Below are positions 14,015 to 24,946 of a stretch of 64,000 nt of DNA, piece by piece. Origin of the DNA: Phialocephala subalpina (Eukaryota > Ascomycota > Leotiomycetes > Helotiales > Mollisiaceae). Each line of letters begins with the position of its first letter. Position 1 is the first letter of the stretch. The stretch covers positions 1-64,000 of the forward strand of contig FJOG01000003.1 in NCBI GenBank assembly GCA_900073065.1, given 5' to 3'. The notes below the pieces were generated by a model, which saw only the letters and a program-made list of their open reading frames with translations, did not search any database and had not been told where the DNA came from. Position numbers and translations under genes: made by a program.

Positions 14015-14394
14015 TTTCTTGACCGGAATCTCGACACCTCCCAACCCTCCGGCCAACGTGACCCGCGCCGCCTTTGCTCAGGGCAGCTTAGGCCTGGCTC
14101 AGCTTCGGCTCAAGTCTACTCAGGTCTACTCACCCATCTCACTAGAAATTATCAATTTTTAACGAGGAGCCCGAAAAGGCCCCCTTTCCCAGCCAGGGGT
14201 CCCAAATCTATTCCTGCTATACGCTTATTCCCAGATAGTTATCCTAGTCTGCCTGTCTTTATTCGTAAGACCTTTTTCTAAGTCTTATTTTAGGTTTTAC
14301 ACTGTCCTCCGCGTTTTGCCTAAGGCTACGTACTTTATAAATGACCGCTTCCCTCTTGCCTTCGTATCTTTTCTCGCCCATCTCTTCACCTATC
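14015..14394. other. Left arm of the segment splitting the helicase
   Basis: Non-helicase sequence begins at 14015. The 13-base word CGGAATCTCGACA at 14024-14036 recurs inverted at 17843-17855, close to the right junction. A GGCTCAAGTCT word (14107-14117) is shared in direct orientation with 17765-17775. No gene was recognised before the gap; the open frames here are short and unlike known families. Confidence 0.5.
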
Positions 14395-15120
14395 NNNNNN
14401 NNNNNNNNNNNNNNNNNNNNNNNNNNNNNNNNNNNNNNNNNNNNNNNNNNNNNNNNNNNNNNNNNNNNNNNNNNNNNNNNNNNNNNNNNNNNNNNNNNNN
14501 NNNNNNNNNNNNNNNNNNNNNNNNNNNNNNNNNNNNNNNNNNNNNNNNNNNNNNNNNNNNNNNNNNNNNNNNNNNNNNNNNNNNNNNNNNNNNNNNNNNN
14601 NNNNNNNNNNNNNNNNNNNNNNNNNNNNNNNNNNNNNNNNNNNNNNNNNNNNNNNNNNNNNNNNNNNNNNNNNNNNNNNNNNNNNNNNNNNNNNNNNNNN
14701 NNNNNNNNNNNNNNNNNNNNNNNNNNNNNNNNNNNNNNNNNNNNNNNNNNNNNNNNNNNNNNNNNNNNNNNNNNNNNNNNNNNNNNNNNNNNNNNNNNNN
14801 NNNNNNNNNNNNNNNNNNNNNNNNNNNNNNNNNNNNNNNNNNNNNNNNNNNNNNNNNNNNNNNNNNNNNNNNNNNNNNNNNNNNNNNNNNNNNNNNNNNN
14901 NNNNNNNNNNNNNNNNNNNNNNNNNNNNNNNNNNNNNNNNNNNNNNNNNNNNNNNNNNNNNNNNNNNNNNNNNNNNNNNNNNNNNNNNNNNNNNNNNNNN
15001 NNNNNNNNNNNNNNNNNNNNNNNNNNNNNNNNNNNNNNNNNNNNNNNNNNNNNNNNNNNNNNNNNNNNNNNNNNNNNNNNNNNNNNNNNNNNNNNNNNNN
15101 NNNNNNNNNNNNNNNNNNNN
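14395..15120. other. Assembly gap (726 N)
   Basis: Run of N. Open frames that cross it are artefacts. The right flank (15121-15200) is strongly pyrimidine-rich (TTCTCACC, CCTCTCTCCTCTCC), which suggests the gap hides a CT-rich simple repeat. Confidence 0.95.
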
Positions 15121-15201
15121 TTCTCACCCTTTTTCTCACATATCTCACCTTATATTCCCTTCCTCTTCTCTCCTCTCTCCTCTCCTATTTCTCTAGAAAG
15201 A
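15121..15201. repeat. CT-rich simple sequence beside the gap
   Basis: An almost pure pyrimidine + strand made of TTCTC, CTCACC and CTCTCC words. It lies just past the stop codon of the F-box gene on the other strand and may be part of its 3' untranslated region. Confidence 0.5.
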
Positions 15202-15221
15202 TGCTATTATTCTCTCTGAAG

Positions 15222-16772
15222 TTACTCCGCCCTCTCATTATAAAACAGCCCATCAAGCCCAGGCTGCAAATCCTCCAAAGCATCAGGCATCTCAACCTTC
15301 TCATCCCGAACAATCCTATTCCATTCCTCCCTGGTCCATCCCGCCTTAAATTCAACCCTTAATTCAAACTCTGCAGCACATTGCTTCGCTTCCTCCAAGT
15401 ATTCCCACGGCCAAGTGAGAGGCTCTGCAATTCCACTCACAGGAACCTGTTCCGGGGGTCCTCGTAGCAGTCTACGAAGATGATAAGGATTCTCACCCGG
15501 ATCAAACAAAACTACCATTTTCTCCAACTTGCTTACCGGGTACTTTTCTTTCTTCAATTTTGCGAATTCCTGTATCCACGTAACCTGCTCCTTCCCGAAA
15601 TCACTCCGGCTTTCGGAATGTTGGTCCTCGACGCTGAAACTAAGGGTCACGCAGCGAAGATTTGGAGCTGATAGTTTTCTCGCGGCGTCGGTGGCGGTTT
15701 CTGAGCGGATGAGGTTGTATGCTGACATTCTCAACTCTTCGAGATGTGGAAAATAAGAGAAGTCGGGTGATCCTGTACGACCGACATAGCCCCCTGAGAG
15801 CATTCCTATGGTGACGCGCTTTAGTGAGGAGCGGTGAATGTCAAGGATTCTCTGCATCGCTTCCATTGTGTAGTATTTCCCGCCAGCAGAATGTGAGAGC
15901 CAGATCGAAAGATCTGTCAGAGCTGAAGGCCAACGGAGGATGTGTTCCGTAACATTCGGTAGACAGCTTGGATCTCGCAACAACATCCTGGTTACATCTC
16001 CAGTATGATACCTATTTGGTGGTAGGAGGTGCTCAAGACAGGTTCGCGTGATTGGAATCGGTTCTCCTGGCCACGGCACAGAAGAATCTTCGGGATTTCT
16101 ACCTGGGCCGTACCGAGACAGGTACAAGCTTTTCAAGGAGGGTAAAGTAAAGTCCCTAAAAAATAGCTGTAGTGATGGACCTCCCAAGCCCAAATGCTCC
16201 AATCGAGGGAGTGTCGAGATTGTGGACAAAAGTTCAGATATATCCGGGGTATACACTGAGTCAAATGATACCTCGCGTAGCCCAGTGCAGCATTTGATGA
16301 CAGCAGTAAGAATACGACAGACAGCAGCATGAGCAACGGTCCGAGATATCGATATGCAAATGTTCCGTGGGTAGCCTCGAAGATGGGGACGAGTGTACAA
16401 GAGATCAAGTAGTCCTCGCATGCGCGAAAGAAATATTGTTGTAGAGTAATGAGTCATTATGGTGCGAAATAAAACTGGCTCGTAAATACGTCGCCATTTC
16501 TTGCAAACGAGCGTTAAGGGAAATCTCTCTTCGTCTTTGACAAGTTCATAGCGGTGTCTTTTGGGAGGTATGTAACTCAATATTTCGAAAAGAACTTCGT
16601 CTGGCAAGACGGAGATATAGTATGGTTCAACAGATTCAGCTGCACGAGTTCGCTGCGGTTTCTGGAGACAGAGCTGCCCGCCCGGAGTTCGTCCAAGATG
16701 CGACTGCCTCTGTATCGGCATAGCTACTCCTAACAGTACATGGGTGTCGACGTGATGAGATGCTAAAGTCAA
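15222..16772 (-). CDS. F-box domain protein
   Basis: Single open frame of 516 codons. Residues about 53-105 form an F-box: ISVLPDEVLFEILSYIPP, then LTLVCKKWRRIYEPVLFRTI. F-box proteins bind SKP1 and recruit substrates to SCF ubiquitin ligases. The remaining 400 residues contain repeated leucine-rich pieces (LREVSFDS, LEHLGLGG, LKSLYLSR, LTDLSIWL, LKRVTIGM, LEELRMSA, LRCVTLSF) spaced as in degenerate leucine-rich repeats, the usual substrate-binding part. The start could be the first Met (16772) or the Met at residue 18 (16721). The gene is intact, although it lies inside the segment that splits the helicase pseudogene and its 3' end is only about 100 bases from the assembly gap. The substrate is unknown. 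Confidence 0.85.
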   Translation of the reverse strand: MTLASHHVDTHVLLGVAMPIQRQSHLGRTPGGQLCLQKPQRTRAAESVEPYYISVLPDEVLFEILSYIPPKRHRYELVKDEERFPLTLVCKKWRRIYEPVLFRTIMTHYSTTIFLSRMRGLLDLLYTRPHLRGYPRNICISISRTVAHAAVCRILTAVIKCCTGLREVSFDSVYTPDISELLSTISTLPRLEHLGLGGPSLQLFFRDFTLPSLKSLYLSRYGPGRNPEDSSVPWPGEPIPITRTCLEHLLPPNRYHTGDVTRMLLRDPSCLPNVTEHILRWPSALTDLSIWLSHSAGGKYYTMEAMQRILDIHRSSLKRVTIGMLSGGYVGRTGSPDFSYFPHLEELRMSAYNLIRSETATDAARKLSAPNLRCVTLSFSVEDQHSESRSDFGKEQVTWIQEFAKLKKEKYPVSKLEKMVVLFDPGENPYHLRRLLRGPPEQVPVSGIAEPLTWPWEYLEEAKQCAAEFELRVEFKAGWTREEWNRIVRDEKVEMPDALEDLQPGLDGLFYNERAE

Positions 16773-17870
16773 AAATCATGCCAAAAAAATTGTGAAAGTG
16801 GCAGAAGAAGCGCGAGACGGTGAAGGAGGATTGCATTGACAGCGCCGCCACGCTATTCCCAATTCGGTTCAACCCCATCATAGCGGGATCTCCACATGAA
16901 CATCACGATCGTTTTCGTTCTTCTATCATCATGAGCGAAATTATGGATTTTATCATAATTTACAAAGAGTTCCTAAACCCTAAATTCTCCCTATCCGTCA
17001 AATCCAAAAACTCATGATTCTTCTCAACCAATGGGGATATTTTCAAAAGTCACCTTGACACATGTCCCGTATTCGAGGAAATCGTACTCCTCTACTTCCT
17101 CCGTCGTCTCTCGGTTTGCCTGTTGAATATGTCAGGGGGTCCGTACTGTAGTGACTCCAGAAGCAGAGGACGACGGCGTCTTGGGGGAACGTATCCCGGG
17201 TTGCTTTTATTCATGTTGATGGTGTGTACTGCGCCACTGTATCCCTGGGTGCCTACAGCCGGGCAGATATAAGCAATGGTGTCATCGTCGGTCATACTGA
17301 GGAAAGGAAGCGAAGTCTTCACGAGGAATTTGCGCAACGTATGATGAAAAGGAAGGAATCTGAGAGCAGAATCCTCATCCATCTATAGCGGCTTTATCCG
17401 CGCCTGTGTGGGTTAGAGTTCGCAAGATCTAGGCCACATTGGGAGCCAGAACATCCCCGGCCAGTAGTATGAGCTCAGTATTATAACTTTTGCAACGCAT
17501 GAAGCCGACGAAGGCGGATGGATCACGTGATTAAGCCACTGACTTATTTCCCACCACAATACAAGAGTTGAATGAGTGCTTAACAGACTGGTATGTGCTT
17601 GCATACGTTGAAGTTGAATTTTGCCAGGTTCAGTAAGTCGGTAGGTGCGGCTCGTGCGAACAGGGTCCAGAATCGGCCCCGAAAGAACCCCTGTCTTACT
17701 CTTTCCAATTTTAGCCGGTGGCAGTCCACCGTGGCTTCACCCCTTTGGCTCACTTGCTCGCCCTGGCTCAAGTCTGGCTCACCCACAGCTCAGGCTATAG
17801 CAGCAACAGCTCAGGTTCAAAGACGGAAATGGAAAATGCTCATGTCGAGATTCCGATATCGAACTTCCTG
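16773..17870. other. Upstream region of the F-box gene and right arm of the helicase-splitting segment
   Basis: No convincing gene. A 96-codon minus frame (17092-17382, Arg-rich C-terminus) and several shorter frames exist but match nothing known. The right end holds GGCTCA-rich short words (17750-17815) and the inverted word TGTCGAGATTCCG (17843-17855). The helicase frame resumes at 17871. Confidence 0.5.
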
Positions 17871-18030
17871 AACCAGAACACCCATCAAGGGTTAAAGCTG
17901 GTCAACGGCGCCAGCTACACGGCACCAGAAGTCATCCTCGACTAGAAGTACCCAGGCCATCGCATCTCCGCTGACACCATCCTCCATTTCGGGCCGCCCG
18001 CTGGGATCTTGCTGGCGTCGGAAACCACTG
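17871..18030 (+). pseudogene. PIF1-like DNA helicase pseudogene, downstream fragment
   Basis: Starts with NQNTHQGLKLVNGASYTA, runs through EVILD, a TAG stop, then KYPGHRISADTILHFGPPAG and ILLASETT. This is the direct continuation of the family sequence broken off at 14014 (PVVV followed by NQNTHQG). After ASETT the homology ends at 18030, where a GC-rich stretch begins, so the extreme C-terminus is missing. It could instead come from a different helicase copy, but the break falls at the same family position in both pieces. Confidence 0.75.
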
Positions 18031-18290
18031 TGGGCCTCCAAATCAGAGGGCAGGTCTGCTCGTGGGAGGGGAGATTCGAGGAGCGACACGCGCAATAGTG
18101 CCGGACCTTGGCGTCGTGGTAGGGCCGAGCTGCGGTAGGCGCGCTGGGGGAGGTGGGGTCGCGATCCCTCGCTTCGGCGGGCGGCAGAGCAGCAAGGGGC
18201 GCTAGAGCAGCCAGGCGGGCCGGGGCCTCTACACGAGGCGATTCCCTGTTCGGGCACCCCCCATTTCCTGATGTAGAATCACCGACATGA
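18031..18290. other. GC-rich stretch without recognised gene
   Basis: About 260 bases of unusually GC-rich DNA directly after the helicase fragment. Open frames on both strands reflect composition (Arg, Ala, Gly, Pro) and are not recognisable. It contrasts sharply with the 90 bases of nearly pure AT that follow (18291-18381). Confidence 0.5.
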
Positions 18291-18381
18291 ACAATATTAT
18301 AATTATTATATTATTATATTAATTGTTTAAAAAAAATTATTATAAAATACTTATAAATAAAATAATATTTATGTTGCCTTA
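18291..18381. other. Short AT-rich interval
   Basis: About 90 bases of almost only A and T between the GC-rich stretch and the point where kinase homology begins. It marks the breakpoint that removed the N-terminal part of the kinase gene. Confidence 0.5.
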
Positions 18382-19691
18382 CCAGATGGCGAACACGACT
18401 GGTCAAATGTACTTGTTATTAAGGAGCACAAACAGAATCCCGACGAAGATCGTTCTATTAAAACACTAGTGCAGTTGGCTGGGTATGCGCGCGAGGTATT
18501 TGGAAGTCAGCCTAATCGGCGATTCGTGCCTGGTTTTACGATCTGCGAAAGTTTAATGCGGCTTTGGGTGTTCGACAGATTTAGACCGTATAACTCTGAG
18601 AAGTTCGATATTCACAAAGAGCCGGAGCGATTTGTTAAGGTCCTTACCGGCTATGCGCTAATAATAGATGCGGAACTGGGTTTAAACATATTCGTCAAGC
18701 GTAATAAGACAGGCAAGTACGTCCTCGCGGCCGGAGCGAGGATCTCTCTGGAAGACAAGCCGATCGCCTCGACAAAAACGATAGTGTGTAGAGGGACAAT
18801 ATGCTATCGAGGAAGGAGAAGTGATTCAACGGGGTGGGAGTATATGGTCAAGTTTGCTTAGCCGTCTAATAAGAGGCAACGGGAGGGAAAGTTATTGAAG
18901 TTGGCTCGAGAGAGGAGTTATAGGCGTTACTGAATGGTTCCATCATAAACAGATTGCCATCGATGGGAGTATAAACACTAATTATTGCAAATTTGCGGAA
19001 AGGCATGAAATTTGGGCTACCACGGAAACTCTCCAATAAAGCTTCTTGGGTCGATAATGGTACGGAGTCCAGCCGAGCAAATTTGAGAACAAAAAGTAGT
19101 CTCCGGGGAAAATCTAGGAGCAGCGTAGAACGCTTGACAGGTCTCGGAATCACTATAAGCAGTACCCCAATTTCGTCTTCCGGGCAGAAAAGAAAACGAG
19201 ACGAACGATTTGCGCCTGAGATTAGCGCTATCAAGAGATCCAGATCGAAAGACAGTCAAGTTATTACTATAAGTGCGGAGCCAGACATAAAAGAGCACGG
19301 GCTAAACAATTTCAACGTCCACAGTGTCGAGGAACCCGAGACCGATAGTCTGGCAGGCTATGAGAGTGAGGCATACGGCAATCGGATATACTGCTGCTTA
19401 GTGGTTTCATCAGCTGGGCGACCACTCTATGCATATAGGTCTGTCAGGGAGCTTCTAGAGGCTCTATGCGATACTATTGCACGTCACAGGTCACTGCTTG
19501 AGAATGGGAAGATTCTTCATCGGGATGTCTCTGAGAACAACATCATTATCACTGAACCTGCTGCCGAAGGAGCCCCGAAAGGAAGATTAATTGATCTGGA
19601 CTTGGCGAAGGAGTTGGACAGCGTGCCTAGTGGAGCTAGTCACCGGACTGGTACCATGCAATTCATGGCAATCGAGGTGCTCCAAGGCAAG
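18382..19691 (+). pseudogene. Fungal-specific protein kinase (FunK1-type) pseudogene
   Basis: Three reading frames together give the FunK1 (Pkinase_fungal) pattern. Frame one (18382-18861) has HDWSNVLVIKEHKQNP, LVQLAGYAREVFGSQP and YALIIDAELGLN. A TAG stands at 18859-18861 where the family has Trp. A one-base shift near 18913 opens the middle frame (VIGVTEWFHHKQIAIDG), and a second shift near 18990 opens the long frame 18993-19838. That frame carries KILHRDVSENNIII (HRD catalytic loop, about 19510-19550), RLIDLDLAKE (DLD in the DFG position) and GTMQFMAIEVL. Family homology stops at LQGK (19691); the rest of the frame is unrelated. Both the N-terminal start and the C-terminal lobe are missing. 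Such kinases are multicopy in this group and of unknown substrate. Confidence 0.85.
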
Positions 19692-19838
19692 CAACCAACT
19701 AGCGCCTCAGATCCTGCTCTCAACTACGATCATGTTGATGGTAGCTTCGAGTTCGGAGGCATCCGAGTAAGGCTCATGACATACAAGTCAATACCGGGCG
19801 TCATTCAGATCAATGCCTCGAAGACTATAAGCGAATAG
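19692..19838 (+). other. Open tail of unknown origin fused to the kinase pseudogene
   Basis: After the kinase homology ends the frame stays open for 48 codons (DPALNYDHVDGSFEFGG, then RVRLMTYKSIPGVIQINA). It does not resemble the kinase C-lobe. It may be a fragment of another gene joined by rearrangement, or a chance frame. Confidence 0.3.
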
Positions 19839-19850
19839 AACACATTACGT

Positions 19851-22800
19851 ACACTCAAACATAAAAATATTATTGGCTTTAATAACAACAATCCCAGTAT
19901 TAGCCATTAGCTACCTACTAACGCCGATAACTACGAGGATAATCCCAAAGGACGATATAAGCTATATATCTCAAAACCCCTATTATTTGTTACTATTATA
20001 GTAGTAGTAGCCCAATATCCATAGTCTATCTTAGACGCGTATAAGATGTGCAAAGATATAAGTGAAATCAAAGAAACTACGGGATACTTTGTACTAACTA
20101 ATAGAGATCTTGAACGCACTTAAGTTTCTAACTAATCATAATTTATCTCGTGGCGATTTCATTATTAACTATATACTAGTTACTAATGAAGGATTTAAAC
20201 TTAGTAAGTCTAAAGATAATTTTACTTGAGATTATACTAAGAATAATCCAGCGAATATCTATTTATATAAAGTTATAAAAACTAATACTAATATTCGAAA
20301 TCTTTGGTTAATTGAATAAATATTAAAAGAAATCTTAATTAGGAAAATCTATATCCCGGAAAAAGTAAAGTAATTAAATATTTATATTATTGCGATAAAA
20401 GAAATTACTTTTAATGCGTATTATAATATATTGCCTTGATTACTCTTAGAATAATAATCAAAAAATAATAAAAAATATAAAATAATATCTCAAAATAATA
20501 AATTTCGTGAAATTACTTATCTAATTAATTAGAAGTAACGAAATACTTTGTAATGGTAATTATATTTATAATATCGAATATTATATAAAGTTATTATATA
20601 CGTTTTGATTTTATTTAAATAGCTTAGAATTAAAATTATTTAATTAGAAAATATAATATTTGTAATTTTATATCTTATAAATAATAATAATTAGTATTTA
20701 TATAGTATAAAATAAGGTTAATATATTCTAAATTTCCAAAAAAATATATTCTTTAATTAATATTTATTTTTACGTCGAGAAACATATTTTATTACGAGAT
20801 AAACTATAAATACTTTGAATTCAAATAATTTTAATTTTATGAATATATTCGAATTTTTCTTATTTTTATAATTTATTAATTATATTATATATTCCTCTCG
20901 AATATTTTAATTCGATAACTCCGAAAATTATAATTTCGTTATTATTACCCCTTTGATTTATTAAAAACCTTTTTTTATAATATAATATAACTTTTTTACT
21001 AATAATATTATTATTTAATTCTTTTTGTTTTTCAAATTTATAAATTAGTTAAATATAAATTTTTGATTCTTATTATAATATTAAGAAATTATTTTTACTT
21101 TTAAGTAAATTATTTCTAATCAAATATTATATAAATATTATATTATATACGCGAATATTCTATTTTACGTAATAAAGTTTATAATTACTTAATTTATTAA
21201 AATTTCGAAAATATATTTTATCAAAATTTATATTCTTTTTTTTTATCGAAAAACTTTTTTATTTTATATTTTATTAAAATATTTCGAAGATATAAAAATA
21301 TTTTATCGAAATTTTCCCAATTAATTACTTATTAATCTAATAGCCTTTTATTTATTCGTTAATACTTTTTTTATTATCGAAATAATTATTAATAATTTTT
21401 TATAATTATATTTTATAATAAATTAAACTTTAATAAAATCGTTTTCCGTTAATATATCCTTTAATCCAAAGTTAAAAAATTTTCTCGTAATTATAATATC
21501 TATTATATTTTCCCTTTTTTGATTCTTATCCTTCGATTTCTTATTTTTCGATTCCTTAGCTTTCGATTTTATATTTTTCGATTTTATATTTTTCGATTTT
21601 ATATTTTTCGATTTTATATTTTTCGATTTTATACTTTTCAATTTTCTTTTTAATTACTTATTTTATAAAATATTTCAAAGCTTTATAAAAATTATAAAGA
21701 ATATATATATTTTTATTTCGAAGGCAAAAATAATATTTATTTATATAATCGAATATAATATTAATAAAATATATATTATAATCAAAAAATATATATTATT
21801 TCGATATATAAATTAGAAAATTAATAATAAAAATTAGAAAAAATATATAATTACGATTTTATTATTATAAATATTATATTATTTTCATAATAACAAATTA
21901 AAATTAAAATATTTTTTTATTAATTTTAAAATAATTTATATTTAATTATTTTGGGATTTATTTATAATTTAAAAATTAATTTTTAATATTATTAAATTGA
22001 AAGCGAATTTAAAAATATTTATTATACGAAATAATAATTTTCAAGAAAAATTAAATATATATTTTAAAGTTTTTAACGAGTTTATATATAAAATAACGAA
22101 ATTAATTAATAAGAATAATAAATTAAAATTAAATATATAAAATATTAATTTTTATATTAATAGAAATTAATAAATTATATATTAATAATATTAATATTGG
22201 AAAATATAAATATAATTTAATTAAAATATTTTTTATATATTATTTTTATATTTAAATATAAAAAGTATATTTAAAATTATAAAAGAAAATTAATATTTAA
22301 ATTTTTTCGAATTATTATAAGAAATAATTTTTAAAATATATTATTTTTTATCTTTTTAATTTTATTATATTTTTTTTGGAAAATAATATTCCTATTTATT
22401 ATTTTACTTTTTTATAAAAAATAATTATTTTTATTATTATATTAAAATCGCTAAATATTAAAATTTTATAATAATCAAATTAATTAAATATTTATAAAGG
22501 AAATAATAAATAAAAATATTTTCGTAAGGATAATAATATTTTATATTATTTTCCTCGTATAATATAATTCCCGGATTTCTTTATTTTCTTTTTTAAATAT
22601 TTTCAAAACTTAGAATTAAATTTTTTTTTTATAAAATTTTTCTTTAAATATTTCGAATTTCTTTAAAATCCTAATAATCGCAATTAAATAAAAAAGAATA
22701 ATTAAAATAATAATTAATAATATTAACGAAACGATTAAAAATATAATTAATCGCAATAATTTTCTTATTATAAATTAGTTTTTTAAAGGTAAAATAATTA

Positions 22801-24850
22801 AAGAATAATAATATATTAATAAAAACTATATAAATTTATAAAAAAAAATTTGAAATATTTAATTTATAAAATTATTTCGCGATAAAATATATTTCTTAAT
22901 ATAAATAAAAATATTAAATTAATCGAATTAATTTTTTATTTTTTAGTTTTATATTATTTTAAAAATATATAATTAATATAATTTAAATATTTCTTTTATA
23001 TTTTAAAAATAAATTTAAATATTTTTTATTTATTTTAATTTTAAGTTTTTTAAAATAAATAAAAATAAGTTTTATAAAATTAATATTTAAAATAAATTAA
23101 TTATAATATATAAAGTATTTAATAAAAATTTAAATATTTAATATTATTATTTTTTAAATACAAAATTTTTAAAGTTAAATAAAATAAATTTTCATTAAAT
23201 AATTATAATATTAAATTTATATTATAAATTATATATAATTTTTATTTATTTAATATCTCGCGTATAAATAATTCGTTATATCCTAAGAAAAATATTAAAA
23301 AAAATATTAAAATTAAAAAACTCAAATTAATTAATTAATATATTTAAATTAAAATCTTATTTTAATAATTAATATAATAAAAAATAAATTTCTATTTAAA
23401 ATTATCTCGTAATATACTAATTATAAAAAAAGAATATTATTAAATAATTAAATTTATAACTTTTGTATTATTAATATAATTATTTAAAAATAATAAATTA
23501 TTAAAGGAATTTAATTTATATTTTTAATTATATTAAAAATTATTATATTTGAATTTATAAATCGTTAAATTAATTATAATATTATTTAATTATTCGAGAA
23601 AATTAAACTTAAGATTATTAAATATTATAAAAAACTAATAATTTTATTAAATATATAATAATTAAATAATATTTCTCTTAGAAATAAGAAAATTCTTATT
23701 CCTATCGAAGTATTAACTCGATTATATACGCTTTAAAAATCTTATCTTCGATTATTTTGAGGATTTTTATTAATAAATTTGTTATAAATATTAATTTCTT
23801 ATATTTATTATATAAGCGTAATATTTGAAATAATAATTTGTATATATTATATACTTTAAAATAATTTCTTAATTTCATAAAATTAATTTCATATATTTAT
23901 ATAACGATTAAATCCTTATAATAATCACGTATTATATCGCAATATATTAAAGGAATTCTATTATAATATTATTATTACCTTTGGTTTTATATAGGAATTT
24001 ATTATTTTATATATATAAAAAGATAATAAAAGGCTTATTAGATAATATTTTATACTAGGAAAAATTATTATCAATATAATTTATATATCGAAATAATATA
24101 TTGGAAATAAACTTTAGAATAAAATTATTAATACGATTTGCAAAATAATAAAAATAATTACGCAAATTAATTAGCAATTTAATTTATTATCTCAATGTAT
24201 TTATTCTTATCTAATTAAAATTAACTTTAGTAATTTAATATTTTTATTAATTTTATCAATTTTATATTAAAGAAAATTATTCGAAATAAACTTAGGAAAT
24301 TTTAAACGTATTTATATATAAATATATTATTTCTAAGAATAAATTTCTATAAGGTTTCATATATATATCTTTATAAATATATCTTTAAATATTAAAGAAC
24401 TATTTATTCTAATTAAAATATAATAAATATTATAATTATTATTATTATTATCCTTGGAAATATATTCCTTGGAATTATAATTTTAATTTTTTTATAATAT
24501 TACCTATGAAATAATTCCTTTCCTTATATTAATTCTTATTATTTTAAATTCTTCGCTCGCAAATATACTTTTAATTATTTATTTTATTAATATTTTAAAA
24601 GTATAAATATTATTATATTATTTTATTTAATTGGTTTTCTTTTTATAATAATAATTAATATTATAATCCTTATTATTTCTAAGGGCTAAATAATATTAAT
24701 AAAACGATTTAATAAAATTATTTTAATTAATTTGATTTTGCTTTTAGCGTATAATAAACCCAATATATTATAATAAAATTATATAAATTTCTTAAAAATC
24801 CTTGTTTATATTAAGTAATTTCGGAGGTTTATATTAGTTATATATCCTCC
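19851..24850. other. AT-rich RIP-mutated block
   Basis: About 5 kb without usable reading frames. The left edge (to about 20450) still has mixed composition and could be decayed coding DNA; the centre is almost pure A/T. A small tandem repeat at 21546-21650 is listed separately. No transposon family could be assigned. The right boundary with the HET island is sharp near 24850. Confidence 0.6.
21546..21650. repeat. 15-bp minisatellite, five to seven units
   Basis: The unit TTTCGATTTTATATT starts at 21561, 21576, 21591, 21606 and 21621 (the last ending TACT), with degenerate units on both sides (TTTCGATTCCTTAGC before, TTTCAATTTTCTTTT after). On the minus strand it reads as KSKNI repeats, which explains the 72-codon frame there. 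Near-identical units in an otherwise mutated block suggest expansion after the mutation. Confidence 0.8.
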
Positions 24851-24946
24851 AATCTTTCTTCCATAGGTCAGACAGACTTCAATTCAATTATTTGGAATCA
24901 GTTCAAGTTCCATTCCAACGCTCTCACACATGCTAATCCCTCACAG

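Noticed and set aside
14316..15362. Long open frames crossing the N run
   Set aside because: Unknown codons are read as open; nothing supports a gene there.
17892..18257. 121-codon minus frame over the GC-rich patch
   Set aside because: Arg/Ala/Pro-rich shadow; half of it is antisense to the helicase fragment.
21423..21641. 72-codon minus frame with KSKNI repeats
   Set aside because: Translation of the 15-bp minisatellite, not a gene.
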